Source: Burkholderiales bacterium
GTDB lineage: Bacteria > Pseudomonadota > Gammaproteobacteria > Burkholderiales > JAEUOS01
Length of the DNA stretch: 39,480 bases
Reading direction: 5' to 3'
Assembly: GCA_016790695.1 (NCBI GenBank)
Contig: JAEUOS010000099.1
Coordinates: 1 to 39,480 of the forward strand
Numbering within the stretch: position 1 is the first letter of the stretch; every line of letters begins with the position of its first letter. Below are positions 8,343-16,938 of the stretch, one piece after another. Under the pieces are notes generated by a model. It saw nothing but the letters and a program-made list of their open reading frames with translations. It was not told where the DNA came from and ran no database searches. Position numbers and translations under genes: made by a program.

Positions 8343-9752
8343 TCAGACCGCGACCACCTTGCCCGGGTTCATGATGTTGTGCGGGTCGAGCGAACGCTTG
8401 ACCATGCGCATCACCTCGAGGCTGTCGCCGTGCTCGGCATCCATGAACGCCATCTTGCCGCAGCCGATGCCGTGCTCGCCGGTGCAGGTGCCTTCCATCG
8501 CGATCGCGCGCTCGACCAGCCGGTGGTTCATCTGCTCGGCGATCTCGATGTCGTGCGCGTTGTTCGGGTCGACGATGATGCACAGGTGGAAGTTGCCGTC
8601 GCCGATGTGGCCCAGCACCGGGACCAGGCGCCCGGAGCGCCGGATGTCCTCCTCGGTGGCGGCGAGGCACTCGGCCAGGCGCGAGATCGGCACGCAGACG
8701 TCGGTGGAGATGATGCGGCAGCCGGGCTGCAGCTGCAGGCAGGCGAAGTAGGCGTCATGGCGCGCCTGCCACAGCTTGCTGCGCTCCTCCGGCCGCGTGG
8801 CCCACTGGAACGCTTCGGCGCCGTGCTCGGCCGCGATCGCCTGCACGGTCTCGGCCTGCTCGCGCACGCCCGCCTCCGAGCCGTGGAACTCGAAGAACAC
8901 CGTCGGCTTCTCCTGCAGGCCGGTCTTGCTGTGCTCGTTGATCGCCTTCACGCAGAGCGGATCGAGGAAGTCGCAGCGCGCGACCGGCACCCCCATCTGG
9001 ATCGCCTGGATCACGGTGCTGGCCGCGGCCACCATGTTGGGGAAGCAGCACACCGCCGCCGAGATCGCCTCCGGCTGCGGATACAGGCGCACGGTGATCT
9101 CGGTGATCACGCCGAGCGTGCCCTCGCTGCCGACGAACAGGCGCGTCAGGTCGTAGCCGGCCGAGGATTTCTTGGTGCGCCGCCCGGTGCGGATGATGCG
9201 CCCGTCGGCCAGCACCACGGTCAGGGCGAGCACGTTCTCCTTCATCGTGCCGTAGCGCACCGCGGCGGTGCCGGAGGCGCGCGTCGCGCTCATGCCGCCG
9301 ATCGAGGCGTCGGCGCCCGGATCGATCGGGAAGAACAGGCCCGTGTCCTTGATGTGCGCGTTCAGCGCCTTGCGCGTGACGCCGGCCTGCACCACCGCGT
9401 CGAGGTCGTCGGCATGCACGGCGAGCACCCGGTCCATGCGCGACAGGTCGATCGTGACGCCGCCCTGGATCGCGAGGATGTGGCCCTCGAGCGAGGTGCC
9501 GGTGCCGTAGGGAATCACCGGAAACCGGTGCGCGGCGCAGGCCCTGACCACGGCGGCGACTTCCTCGGTGGTCTCGGGGAACACCACCGCGTCGGGCAGC
9601 GCATCGGGAAAGTGCGACTCGTCATGGCCATGGTGCTCGCGCACCGCGGCGGCGGTCGAGACCCGTTGCGCCCCCAGCAGGGCGACCAGCTGGTCGAGCA
9701 GCGCGGGGGGGAATTCACGACGCAGCAATTGGGCGGCGATGGGCTGGTTCAT
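8343..9752 (-). CDS. FAD-linked oxidase, D-lactate dehydrogenase (cytochrome) type
   Basis: A 469-residue paralogue of GlcD with the same fold but a different signature: PYGTGTSLEGH at about 81-91, GADASIGGMSATRASGT in the FAD loop and GEHGIGCGK with His427. The block GTGTSLEGH is typical of the LDHD/Dld2 branch (D-lactate and other D-2-hydroxyacid dehydrogenases). It is the first gene of the glc operon, so its electrons may use the same GlcF route or go to cytochrome c; this is inference. The ATG at 9752 gives MNQPIAAQLL, and there is no better start upstream. A D-2-hydroxyglutarate or other hydroxyacid substrate is also possible. Confidence 0.87.
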   Translation of the reverse strand: MNQPIAAQLLRREFPPALLDQLVALLGAQRVSTAAAVREHHGHDESHFPDALPDAVVFPETTEEVAAVVRACAAHRFPVIPYGTGTSLEGHILAIQGGVTIDLSRMDRVLAVHADDLDAVVQAGVTRKALNAHIKDTGLFFPIDPGADASIGGMSATRASGTAAVRYGTMKENVLALTVVLADGRIIRTGRRTKKSSAGYDLTRLFVGSEGTLGVITEITVRLYPQPEAISAAVCCFPNMVAAASTVIQAIQMGVPVARCDFLDPLCVKAINEHSKTGLQEKPTVFFEFHGSEAGVREQAETVQAIAAEHGAEAFQWATRPEERSKLWQARHDAYFACLQLQPGCRIISTDVCVPISRLAECLAATEEDIRRSGRLVPVLGHIGDGNFHLCIIVDPNNAHDIEIAEQMNHRLVERAIAMEGTCTGEHGIGCGKMAFMDAEHGDSLEVMRMVKRSLDPHNIMNPGKVVAV

Positions 9753-9781
9753 GATCAGGACAGGTTGGGCGACAGCCTCGG

Positions 9782-9787
9782 ATTCTA
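9782..9787 (-). promoter_or_regulatory. Putative -10 element of the lactate/glycolate oxidase operon
   Basis: On the minus strand the hexamer is TAGAAT, followed by CCG. It lies 29 bases from the start codon at 9752, giving a predicted leader of about 20-25 bases. No good -35 hexamer is visible. The same TAGAATCCG word precedes other genes in this window. Confidence 0.45.
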
Positions 9788-9895
9788 ACCCGCGGGCACG
9801 GCCCGCCCCGGCCGGGAAGACCCCACGCGGGGCACGGATTAGGGCCGGCCGGCACCCGGTCCCGGCCGGCCCCTGCCGGCGCCGGCGCGAACCGG

Positions 9896-9901
9896 CATAA
9901 T
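9896..9901 (+). promoter_or_regulatory. Putative -10 element of the acyl-CoA dehydrogenase gene
   Basis: CATAAT stands in a very GC-rich divergent region, 35 bases before the ATG at 9937. Five of six bases match TATAAT. The spacing fits a leader of about 28 bases. A -35 element is not obvious. Confidence 0.45.
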
Positions 9902-9936
9902 CGGCGCCCGTCCCCCGCCGATCGACCATCCCGCCC

Positions 9937-11082
9937 ATGCAGGCCACCCCGTATTTCACCGAAGAGCACGCGCTCCTGCGCGAGTCGCTGCGCCGCTTCG
10001 TCGAGGAGCGCGTCGTTCCCGCCGGCGAGCACTGGGAAGACGCGGGCATGGTGCCGCGCGAGATCCTGCGCGAGATGGGCCGGCTCGGATTCCTCGGCAT
10101 GCGCTACGCCGAGGAGTACGGCGGCGCCGGCCTCGACACCCTCGCGAGCGTGATCCTCGCCGAGGAACTCGGCCGCTCGACCTTCGGCGGGTTCACCGCG
10201 ACGGTGATGGTGCACACCGACATGGCCTCGCCGCACATCCACCACGCCGGCAGTCCCGCGCAGAAGGCGAAGTACCTGCCGCCGATCGTGCGTGGCGAGA
10301 AGATCGCGGTGATCGCGATGACCGAGCCGGATGCCGGATCGGACCTGGCCTCGATGCGCACGACCGCGCGGCGCGCCGGCGACGCCTGGGTGATCAACGG
10401 CGCCAAGACCTTCATCACCAACGGCGTGCATGGCGACATCTACGTGGTGGCGGCCAAGACCGGCGCCACCGGCCGCAACCACCAGGTGTCGATGTTCATC
10501 GTCGAGAAGGGCACGCCGGGCTTCACCGTCGCCCGGCCGCTGAAGAAGCACGGCTGGCTGTGCAGCGACACGGCCGAGCTCGCCTTCGAGGAATGCCGGG
10601 TGCCCGGCGACGCGCTGCTGGGCGAGGAGAACCGCGGCTTCTATGCGCTGATGAAGAACCTGCAGAACGAGCGCACGGTGCTCGGCGCCCAGGCGGTCGG
10701 CGAGGCGACGAAGGCGATCGAGCTCACCCTCGCCTGGGTGACGCAGCGCCGCGCCTTCGGCGCCACCCTGTGGGACAAGCAGGCGATCCGCCAGCGCCTG
10801 GCGCTGCTGGCCGCCCGCGTCGAGGCGGTGCGCGCGCTGGTCTACAACACCGCCTGGCGCGACGCCCGCGGCGAGACCGTGACCAAGGAGGTGTCGATGG
10901 TCAAGGCGCTCGCGGGCGAGCTGGTCAACGAGGTGATGTACGACTGCGTCCAGTTCCACGGCGGCATGGGCTACATGCGCGAGGCGGCGATCGAGCGCAT
11001 GGCGCGCGACGCGCGCATCCAGTCGATCGGCGGCGGCGCCACCGAGGTGATGCTCGAGGAAGTGGCGAAGCGGATGGCCTAG
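9937..11082 (+). CDS. Acyl-CoA dehydrogenase (IVD/LCAD/citronellyl-CoA-like)
   Basis: A 381-residue flavoprotein that introduces a trans-2 double bond in an acyl-CoA, passing electrons to ETF. The FAD/substrate block MTEPDAGSD is at 128-136 and the C-terminal helical domain contains QFHGGMGYMREAAIERMARD. At the usual catalytic position near the end the sequence is IGGGATEVM, with Gly where medium- and short-chain enzymes have Glu. E245 in LQNERTVLG matches the alternative catalytic Glu of isovaleryl-CoA and long-chain enzymes. This points to a branched or long-chain acyl-CoA such as in leucine or acyclic-terpene breakdown. It is the first gene of a run of four plus-strand genes. Confidence 0.93.
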   Translation: MQATPYFTEEHALLRESLRRFVEERVVPAGEHWEDAGMVPREILREMGRLGFLGMRYAEEYGGAGLDTLASVILAEELGRSTFGGFTATVMVHTDMASPHIHHAGSPAQKAKYLPPIVRGEKIAVIAMTEPDAGSDLASMRTTARRAGDAWVINGAKTFITNGVHGDIYVVAAKTGATGRNHQVSMFIVEKGTPGFTVARPLKKHGWLCSDTAELAFEECRVPGDALLGEENRGFYALMKNLQNERTVLGAQAVGEATKAIELTLAWVTQRRAFGATLWDKQAIRQRLALLAARVEAVRALVYNTAWRDARGETVTKEVSMVKALAGELVNEVMYDCVQFHGGMGYMREAAIERMARDARIQSIGGGATEVMLEEVAKRMA

Positions 11083-11088
11083 GACGCC

Positions 11089-11841
11089 ATGACGGTCGCC
11101 GACGCCTTCCGCCGCGCGCTGGCCAGCCAGCTCTCGCCGGCCATGCTCGCGCTGGCGATCGGGCCGGTCGTCGCCGCCGCCGTGTTCTGGGCGGTCGTGA
11201 TGTGGTGGAAGTGGGCAGCCTTCCTGGGCGTCATCGACACGGTCATCCGCAAGCTGCCCTACATGGACACCGTGGTCGAACGGCTGGTGTTCTACGGCAT
11301 CCAGATCGTGCCCGGCATGCTCACCCTGTGGATCCTGGCCGCGATGTTCATCCCGCTCACCCTCGTCTGCGCGCTCGGGTTCGTCAGCGTGGCCGGCATG
11401 CCGCTGATGCTGCGTCACGTCGCCGGCCGCCACTTTCCCGCTTTGGCCCGGCGTCGTGGCGGCAGCCTGGCGGGGTCGCTGGTCAACTCGCTGGGCGCGC
11501 TGATCCGCTTCCTGCTCCTCGCGCTGATCTCCTTCCCGCTCTGGTTCGTGCCGGTCGTCGGCTGGCTCGTGCTGCCGCTGCTCCTCGGACGGCTCAACGC
11601 CGGCGTGCTGCGCTACGACGCGCTCGCCGACCATGCCTCGGCGCGGGAGATGGCCGCGCTCGCGGCCGACCGCGCGCTGTCGTGGCAGTGGCTCGGCTTC
11701 GCCGGCGCGCTGCTCAACGTGGTGCCGCTGTTCTGGTTCTTCTCGACCACGCTGACCGGCCTGGCCTTCATCCACTACGGCCTGGCGGCGCTCGAGCGGC
11801 GCCGGGTCGACCTGGGCGAGCCGGCCGACGCGGTCGCATAG
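11089..11841 (+). CDS. EI24-domain (CysZ-like) integral membrane protein
   Basis: A 250-residue membrane protein beginning MTVADAFRRALASQLSPAM. Hydrophobic segments lie at roughly 18-40, 70-105, 140-170 and 200-228. The layout, with an amphipathic N-terminus and NAGVLRYDALADHA between late segments, resembles the EI24/CysZ family. CysZ is a sulfate transporter, but most members of this branch in betaproteobacteria are uncharacterised, so I give no substrate. The start lies 6 bp after the acyl-CoA dehydrogenase stop, implying co-transcription. The TAG stop doubles as the start of a -10-like element for the next gene. Confidence 0.75.
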   Translation: MTVADAFRRALASQLSPAMLALAIGPVVAAAVFWAVVMWWKWAAFLGVIDTVIRKLPYMDTVVERLVFYGIQIVPGMLTLWILAAMFIPLTLVCALGFVSVAGMPLMLRHVAGRHFPALARRRGGSLAGSLVNSLGALIRFLLLALISFPLWFVPVVGWLVLPLLLGRLNAGVLRYDALADHASAREMAALAADRALSWQWLGFAGALLNVVPLFWFFSTTLTGLAFIHYGLAALERRRVDLGEPADAVA

Positions 11842-11844
11842 AAT
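11839..11844 (+). promoter_or_regulatory. Putative -10 element overlapping an upstream stop codon
   Basis: TAGAAT, followed by CCG, starts with the TAG stop of the EI24-type gene and lies 29 bases before the ATG of the MoCF-domain gene. It suggests an internal promoter between two close co-directional genes. The same arrangement recurs at 18119. Confidence 0.45.
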
Positions 11845-11872
11845 CCGCACCTGTCCATACGGCGGTTCTGCC

Positions 11873-12643
11873 ATGAACTTCGGCCTCATCATCATCGGCG
11901 ACGAGATCCTGTCGGGCAAGCGCGCCGACAAGCACATGCCCAAGGTCATCGAGCTGCTCAAGGCGCGCGGCCTGAAGCTCGCCTTCGCCGAATACCTCGG
12001 CGACGACCGCGCGCGCATCGTCGACACCTACCGGCGCACCTTCGCCCTCGCCGCCGGCGGCGACTGGTGCGTGTTCTCCTGCGGCGGCATCGGCGCGACG
12101 CCCGACGACCACACGCGCCAGGCGGCCGCCGCCGCGCTCGGCGTGCCACTGGCGCTGCACCCGCTGGCCGAGCGCGAGATCCGCGCGCGCGCCGTCGAGA
12201 TGAACTGGGAACTCACCGCGCAGCGCCTGGCGATGGGCGAATTCCCCGCGGGCAGCGAGATCATTCCCAACCCGTACAACCGCATCCCCGGCTTCGCCGT
12301 CGGCCGCCACTGGTTCGTGCCGGGCTTTCCGGTGATGGCCTGGCCGATGGTCGAATGGGTGCTCGACACGCACTACCGCGAGCATTTCGACCACGCGCCG
12401 TACCTCGAGAAGTCGATCTTCGTCTTCGACCTCGGCGAGTCCCAGCTGATCGACATGATGGTCGAGGCCGAGAAGGACCCCGCGATCAAGACCTTCAGCC
12501 TGCCGTCGGTCGGCGACGCGAAGACGCCGCGGCACATCGAGCTCGGGGCCAAGGGCGAGCCGCACGCCGTGACGGCGGCGCTGGCGCGCTTCGGCGCCGC
12601 CGTCGATGCCCTGGGCGGCACCTGGAGCGAAACGCTCCGCTGA
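11873..12643 (+). CDS. MoCF-domain protein (CinA/MogA-like, COG1058)
   Basis: A 256-residue protein with the molybdopterin-binding (MoCF) fold. GDEILSGKRAD at 9-19 and GGIGATPDDHT in the middle are the two family signatures. It lacks the C-terminal nicotinamide-nucleotide amidohydrolase domain of full CinA and the sequence context of MogA/MoeA. Members of this group are annotated as competence/damage-inducible protein A homologues or molybdopterin-binding proteins, and the exact function is not settled. In-frame ATG at 11873 follows the TAGAAT element. It is followed 29 bp later by the PEP mutase-family gene. Confidence 0.85.
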   Translation: MNFGLIIIGDEILSGKRADKHMPKVIELLKARGLKLAFAEYLGDDRARIVDTYRRTFALAAGGDWCVFSCGGIGATPDDHTRQAAAAALGVPLALHPLAEREIRARAVEMNWELTAQRLAMGEFPAGSEIIPNPYNRIPGFAVGRHWFVPGFPVMAWPMVEWVLDTHYREHFDHAPYLEKSIFVFDLGESQLIDMMVEAEKDPAIKTFSLPSVGDAKTPRHIELGAKGEPHAVTAALARFGAAVDALGGTWSETLR

Positions 12644-12672
12644 CCCCCGCGAACCCCGCGCCGGAGATGCCG

Positions 12673-13500
12673 ATGCAAACCGTCACCCAGGCCGAGAAGG
12701 CCGCACAGTTCGCCGCCCTGCACGCCGGCCCCGGCGCGTTCGTCATCGGCAACCCGTTCGACGCCGGGTCGGCGCGGGTGCTCGCCGGCCTCGGCTTCCC
12801 CGCGCTCGCGACCTCGAGCGGCGCCTGCGCCGCCGCCCTCGGCCGGCGCGACGGCCGCGTCACGCGCGAGGAGGCGCTGGCCCATGCGCGGCTGATCGTC
12901 GGCGCCTGCGATCTGCCGGTGTCGGCCGATCTCGAGAAGGGCTTCGGCAACGACCCCGCGGCGGCGGCCGAGACGGTGCGCCGCGCCGCCGAGGCGGGCC
13001 TGGTCGGCTGCTCGATCGAGGACGCGAGCGGCGATGCGGCGGCGCCGCTGTTTCCGGCCGCGCAGGCGATCGAGCGCGTGGCGGCCGCCGCCGAGGCGGC
13101 GCGCGGCCTGCCGTTCCGCTTCATGCTCACCGCGCGCACCGAGAACTTCCTGCGCGGCAATCCCGACCTCGACGACACCATCGCCCGGCTCCAGGCGTTC
13201 GCGCGCGCCGGCGCCGACGTGCTGATGGCGCCCGGCCTGCCCAGCCTGGACGCGGTGCGCGCGGTCTGCCGCGCGGTCGACCGGCCGGTCAACTTCATGG
13301 CCGGGCTGCGCGGCAAGTCGTTCACCGTCGCCGAACTCGAAGCCGCCGGGGTGCGCCGCATCAGCCTCGCCACCTCGCTGTACCGCGCCGCGATCACCGG
13401 CGTCATCGACGCCGCGCGCGAGGTGCGCGCGCAGGGCAGTTTCGGCTACCTCGAGCGCACCATCGCCACGCCGGACCTGAACGCGTTCCTGCGCGACTGA
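12673..13500 (+). CDS. Isocitrate lyase / PEP mutase family enzyme
   Basis: A 275-residue TIM-barrel enzyme of the PEP mutase/isocitrate lyase superfamily (COG2513). N-terminal NPFDAGSARVLAGLGFPALATSSG is typical. Mg-binding acidic residues are seen in SADLEKGFG (D86) and SIEDASG (E117, D118), and LTARTENF follows. It lacks the KKCGH catalytic loop of true isocitrate or methylisocitrate lyases, so carboxyphosphonoenolpyruvate mutase, oxaloacetate decarboxylase or another C-C/P-C activity are alternatives. The ATG at 12673 has GGAG at 12663-12666 at a good distance; the ATG at 12667 is too close to it. The substrate cannot be told from sequence. Confidence 0.85.
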   Translation: MQTVTQAEKAAQFAALHAGPGAFVIGNPFDAGSARVLAGLGFPALATSSGACAAALGRRDGRVTREEALAHARLIVGACDLPVSADLEKGFGNDPAAAAETVRRAAEAGLVGCSIEDASGDAAAPLFPAAQAIERVAAAAEAARGLPFRFMLTARTENFLRGNPDLDDTIARLQAFARAGADVLMAPGLPSLDAVRAVCRAVDRPVNFMAGLRGKSFTVAELEAAGVRRISLATSLYRAAITGVIDAAREVRAQGSFGYLERTIATPDLNAFLRD

Positions 13501-13538
13501 CGCCCGCGGGCGACGGCGGGCGCCGCGCGCCGTTCGCC

Positions 13539-13568
13539 CTGCAAACACCTGTTCTCATTCTGTACATT
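13539..13568 (+). promoter_or_regulatory. Putative sigma-70 promoter of the iorAB-like pair
   Basis: CTGCAA at 13539-13544 and TACATT at 13563-13568 are separated by 18 bases. The surrounding stretch is less GC-rich than the neighbouring genes. A transcript would start near 13575 and leave about 60 bases of leader. Upstream, a GC palindrome (GCCCGCGGGC near 13502) lies just after the previous stop and may help termination. Confidence 0.4.
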
Positions 13569-13635
13569 GGCGCCGTTTCGGTGCATTCTTCGCATCGTTC
13601 CGGACCACCACCCCCCGAACCACGGAGACAAGACC

Positions 13636-14088
13636 ATGCAACTCAACATCAACGGCAAGACCGTCGAGGCCGATGCGGCGCCCGACACGCCGCTTCTCTG
13701 GGTGCTGCGCGACACCCTGGGCATGACCGGCACCAAGTTCGGCTGCGGCATGGCGCAGTGCGGCGCCTGCACCGTGCACGTCAACGGCACGCCGGCGCGC
13801 TCGTGCGTCACGCCGGTGTCGGCGCTCGCGGGCAAGAAGATCACCACGATCGAGGGCCTGTCCGCGAACGGCGACCACCCGCTGCAGAAGGCCTGGGTCG
13901 CCGAAGGCGTGCCGCAGTGCGGCTACTGCCAGTCCGGGCAGATCATGACCGCGGCGGCGCTGCTCAAGAAGACGCCGAAGCCCACGCGCAAGCAGATCGT
14001 CGACGCGATGGCCGGCAACATCTGCCGCTGCGGCACCTACAACCAGATCGTGCGCGCGATCGAGCGCGCGGCGACCGCCAAGGCGTAA
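13636..14088 (+). CDS. Molybdenum hydroxylase 2Fe-2S subunit (isoquinoline 1-oxidoreductase alpha-like)
   Basis: A 150-residue small subunit of the xanthine oxidase superfamily. The plant-type 2Fe-2S cluster ligands are C37, C42, C45 and C57 (CGMAQCGAC). The second cluster ligands are C95, C98, C130 and C132 (QCGYCQSGQ and ICRCGTY). It passes electrons from the Moco subunit encoded next. A CGGAG ribosome site at 13623-13627 supports the ATG. The gene is followed 10 bp later by the large subunit. There is no FAD subunit, consistent with the IorAB type rather than xanthine or CO dehydrogenase. Confidence 0.93.
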   Translation: MQLNINGKTVEADAAPDTPLLWVLRDTLGMTGTKFGCGMAQCGACTVHVNGTPARSCVTPVSALAGKKITTIEGLSANGDHPLQKAWVAEGVPQCGYCQSGQIMTAAALLKKTPKPTRKQIVDAMAGNICRCGTYNQIVRAIERAATAKA

Positions 14089-14098
14089 GGAGGCGACC

Positions 14099-16306
14099 AT
14101 GAAGAAGCCCATCACCACCCTCGCGCTGTCGCGCCGCCAGTTCCTGCTGGGCTCCGGCGGGCTCGCGATCGGCGTCGCCTTCGGCCTGCCCGCGCTCACC
14201 GCCAGCCGCAAGGCCCAGGCCCAGGCCGCCGGCCTCGCCCCGAACCAGTGGGTCAGCATCGCCACCGACGGCACCGTCACGATCCTGTCCCCTGCGGCCG
14301 AGATGGGCCAGGGGACGATGACCGCGATGCCGCTGTGCCTGGCCGAGGACCTCGACGCCGACTGGTCGAAGGTCCGGGTCGTGCAGTCCGGCCACAACCC
14401 GAAGCTGTTCGGCAACAAGCTCTTCAACGGCATCATGGCCACCGGCGCCTCGCGCACCACGCGCGGCTACTACGAACTGCTGCGCCTGGCCGGGGCGCAG
14501 ACGCGGCTGATCCTGGTCAACGCGGCGGCCGAGAAGTGGGGCGTGCCGAGCGCCGAGGTCACCACCGAGAACGGCGTGGCCATGCACAAGGCATCCAACC
14601 GCAGCATGGGCTACGGCGAGATCGCCGGGTTCGCGACCGTGCCGGCGACCCTGCCCGCGGTGACGCCGGCGATGCTGCGCAAGCCCGCCGACTTCAAGCT
14701 CATCGGCCGGAACGTCGCGCGCATCGACCTCGCCGACAAGACCCGCGGCGCGGCGCGCTACGGCATCGACATGCGCCTGGACGGCATGCTCCACGGCGCC
14801 GTGCTGCGCCCGCCGGTGCAGAAGGACAAGGTGGCCAGCGTCGACGACTCCGGCGCGAAGGCGGTCAAGGGCTTCATCAAGACCGTGCCGCTGCCCTGGG
14901 GCGTGGGCGTGCTGGCGGACAGCACCTGGGCCGCGCGCAAGGCGCGCGACGCGCTCAAGGTCACCTGGGCCAACGAGGCGCCGGCGAAGAACTACGACTC
15001 GGCCGCCGTCGGCCGCGACTACGTCGCCGCCGCCGCGGACCTCGACCTGTCGAAGGCCGGCGTCGAGGTCGAGAAGCACGGCAGCGCGCCGCAGAACATC
15101 AAGTCCGCCGCGCGCGTGCTCAAGGCCGACTTCATCGCCGAGCACACCGCGCACATGTGCCTGGAGCCGATGAACGCCACCGCGCGCTTCGCCGACGACA
15201 AGCTCGAGATCTGGTCGCCGACGCAAAGCCCGTCGATCGCCACCTTCGCCAGCGCCGCGGTGCTCAAGATCCCGCCGGCCAACATCACCGTGCACAACAC
15301 GCTCCTGGGCGGCGGCTTCGGCCGTCGCGTCGACGCCGACTTCACGCTCGATGCGGCGCTGCTCGCGCGCGCCGCCGACGGCAAGCCGGTCAAGGTGACC
15401 TGGACCCGCGAGGACGACGTCCGGAACGACAAGTTCCGGCCGCTGGTGGGCCAGCACCTCGAGGTGGGGCTCGATGCGAACAACAACATCGTCGGCTGGC
15501 ACCACCGCTTCGCCGGCGAGTCGATCTACGCGCGCGCCAATCCCGGCGCGTTCAAGGCGGCCGGCGGCAAGGATGCGCCGTTCCACGAGGGCGCGGAGTT
15601 CCTCTACGACATCAAGGACCACCTGATCGAGTTCGCGCGCCAGGAACGCGGCATCGACGTCGGCTTCTGGCGCGCGGTCGGCGGCGGCTACGCCAAGCAC
15701 GCGGTCGAGACCATGATCGACGAGGTGGCCGCGCTCGCCAAGGCCGATCCGGTGGAGTTCCGCCTGCGCCTGCTGGCCAAGCACCCGCGCGCGCAGGCGG
15801 TGATCCGCGAGGTCGCGCAGATGGCCGACTGGAACCGCAAGCGCCCCGCCGGCCGCGCCCTCGGCATCGCCTATTCCGACATGTGGGAGACGCACATCGC
15901 CGAGGTCGTCGAGGTGTCGCTCAATCGCAAGACCGGCGCGATCACGGTGCACAAGGTGTGGGCCGCGTTCGACACCGGCGTCGCGGTGCTGCCGCAGAAC
16001 TGCGTCACGCAGGTCGAGGGCGGCATCGTCTACGGGCTGTCGGGCGCCCTCAAGGAGCAGGTGACCTTCAAGGGCGGGGTGCCGCAGCAGTCGAACTTCC
16101 ACGACTACCCGGTGCTGCGCATGAACGAGGTGCCGCCGATCGAGGTGAAGATCCTCGTCACCGACAATCCGCCCGGCGGCGTCGGCGAATGCGGCCTGCC
16201 GCCGGTGGCGCCGGCGATCGCCAACGCGGTCGCGAAGCTCACCGGCAAGCGCCTGCGCCATCTGCCGTTCAACCCGGCCCGGGTCAAGGCGGCGCTGACC
16301 GCCTGA
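14099..16306 (+). CDS. Molybdenum hydroxylase large subunit (isoquinoline 1-oxidoreductase beta-like), Tat-exported
   Basis: A 735-residue Moco-binding subunit. The N-terminus has a Tat motif, SRRQFLLGSGG at about 11-21, followed by a hydrophobic stretch, so the folded complex should reach the periplasm. The body has typical blocks: AAEMGQGTMTAMP, LLGGGFGRRVDAD and FWRAVGGGYAKHAVE. The catalytic Glu is about E697, in GGVGECGLPP. Substrates of this family are N-heterocycles or aldehydes, and the electron acceptor is outside the cytoplasm; which one applies here is unknown. A strong AAGGAGG site overlaps the stop of the alpha subunit gene. A terminator follows 28 bp downstream. Confidence 0.93.
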   Translation: MKKPITTLALSRRQFLLGSGGLAIGVAFGLPALTASRKAQAQAAGLAPNQWVSIATDGTVTILSPAAEMGQGTMTAMPLCLAEDLDADWSKVRVVQSGHNPKLFGNKLFNGIMATGASRTTRGYYELLRLAGAQTRLILVNAAAEKWGVPSAEVTTENGVAMHKASNRSMGYGEIAGFATVPATLPAVTPAMLRKPADFKLIGRNVARIDLADKTRGAARYGIDMRLDGMLHGAVLRPPVQKDKVASVDDSGAKAVKGFIKTVPLPWGVGVLADSTWAARKARDALKVTWANEAPAKNYDSAAVGRDYVAAAADLDLSKAGVEVEKHGSAPQNIKSAARVLKADFIAEHTAHMCLEPMNATARFADDKLEIWSPTQSPSIATFASAAVLKIPPANITVHNTLLGGGFGRRVDADFTLDAALLARAADGKPVKVTWTREDDVRNDKFRPLVGQHLEVGLDANNNIVGWHHRFAGESIYARANPGAFKAAGGKDAPFHEGAEFLYDIKDHLIEFARQERGIDVGFWRAVGGGYAKHAVETMIDEVAALAKADPVEFRLRLLAKHPRAQAVIREVAQMADWNRKRPAGRALGIAYSDMWETHIAEVVEVSLNRKTGAITVHKVWAAFDTGVAVLPQNCVTQVEGGIVYGLSGALKEQVTFKGGVPQQSNFHDYPVLRMNEVPPIEVKILVTDNPPGGVGECGLPPVAPAIANAVAKLTGKRLRHLPFNPARVKAALTA

Positions 16307-16333
16307 CGCGCGACGCGCGCGGAAGCGAAAAGG

Positions 16334-16361
16334 AAAAAGCCCGGCGCGTGCCGGGCTTTTT
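16334..16361. terminator. Strong bidirectional Rho-independent terminator
   Basis: A perfect 12-bp stem with a 4-base loop: AAAAAGCCCGGC, GCGT, GCCGGGCTTTTT. The A-run on the left gives a U-run for transcription from the right, so it ends both the iorAB-like transcript and the convergent phasin gene. Confidence 0.95.
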
Positions 16362-16377
16362 CGTGCCGTGCGGGCGC

Positions 16378-16938
16378 TTACTTGCTGCGGCGGGCCGCGG
16401 TCTTGGTCGCGGCGGCGACGTTGCGCTCGGCGGTCGCGGTGGCGTTGGCGAAATTCGCCTCGGCCATCTCGACGGCCTGCTTGACGATCTTGCTCGCGTT
16501 GTCGTAGGCCGAGGTGGCAGCAGCCATCGCCGACTTCAGCGCGGCGACCGCGGACTCGCTGCCGGCCGGGGCCGACTTGAGCGACTTGTCGATCAGCGCG
16601 GCGAATTCCTTCTGGGCCACGGCCGCCTGCTCCTCGGCGGCGCGGCGCAGCGCGGCCTGGCTTTCGGCGAAAATGCCGTAGACGTGGCGCGAGTAGGAGA
16701 CCGACTTCTCGAGCGCCGGCTGGGCCAGCTGGGCGTTGAAGGAGATCAGTTCCTTCGGATCCTTGATCTCGAGCGCGGCGCGCGCGTTCGCGGCGGCGTC
16801 ATCGAAGATTGCCTTGGCGGTGGCAACGTTGAGTTCGGCAAGTTTCTCCAGTCCGTCGAAGCCGGTCTTGGCGACGGCGAAGAAGCTCTCGAGGCCGGCC
16901 TTGTTGGCGGCGGCGAATTGGTCGTTGGTGGCGTACAT
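16378..16938 (-). CDS. phaP: Phasin (polyhydroxyalkanoate granule protein)
   Basis: Phasins coat PHA granules and control their size and number. The 186-residue product starts MYATNDQFAAANKAGLESFFAVAKTGFDGLEKLAELN, which is characteristic of the TIGR01841 phasin family, and is Ala-rich and helical throughout with a basic end (KTAARRSK). The ATG at 16938 is preceded by GAGGGA. Frames extended upstream to 17055 cross the promoter and are not credible. It is convergent with iorB and shares its terminator. It shows that the host stores PHA, although no synthase gene is in the window. Confidence 0.93.
   Translation of the reverse strand: MYATNDQFAAANKAGLESFFAVAKTGFDGLEKLAELNVATAKAIFDDAAANARAALEIKDPKELISFNAQLAQPALEKSVSYSRHVYGIFAESQAALRRAAEEQAAVAQKEFAALIDKSLKSAPAGSESAVAALKSAMAAATSAYDNASKIVKQAVEMAEANFANATATAERNVAAATKTAARRSK

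Noticed and set aside
9715..12027. Long minus-strand open frame of about 770 codons opposite the acyl-CoA dehydrogenase and EI24 genes
   Set aside because: Composition is His/Arg/Gly-rich without domains, and it crosses several real genes and the divergent promoter region.
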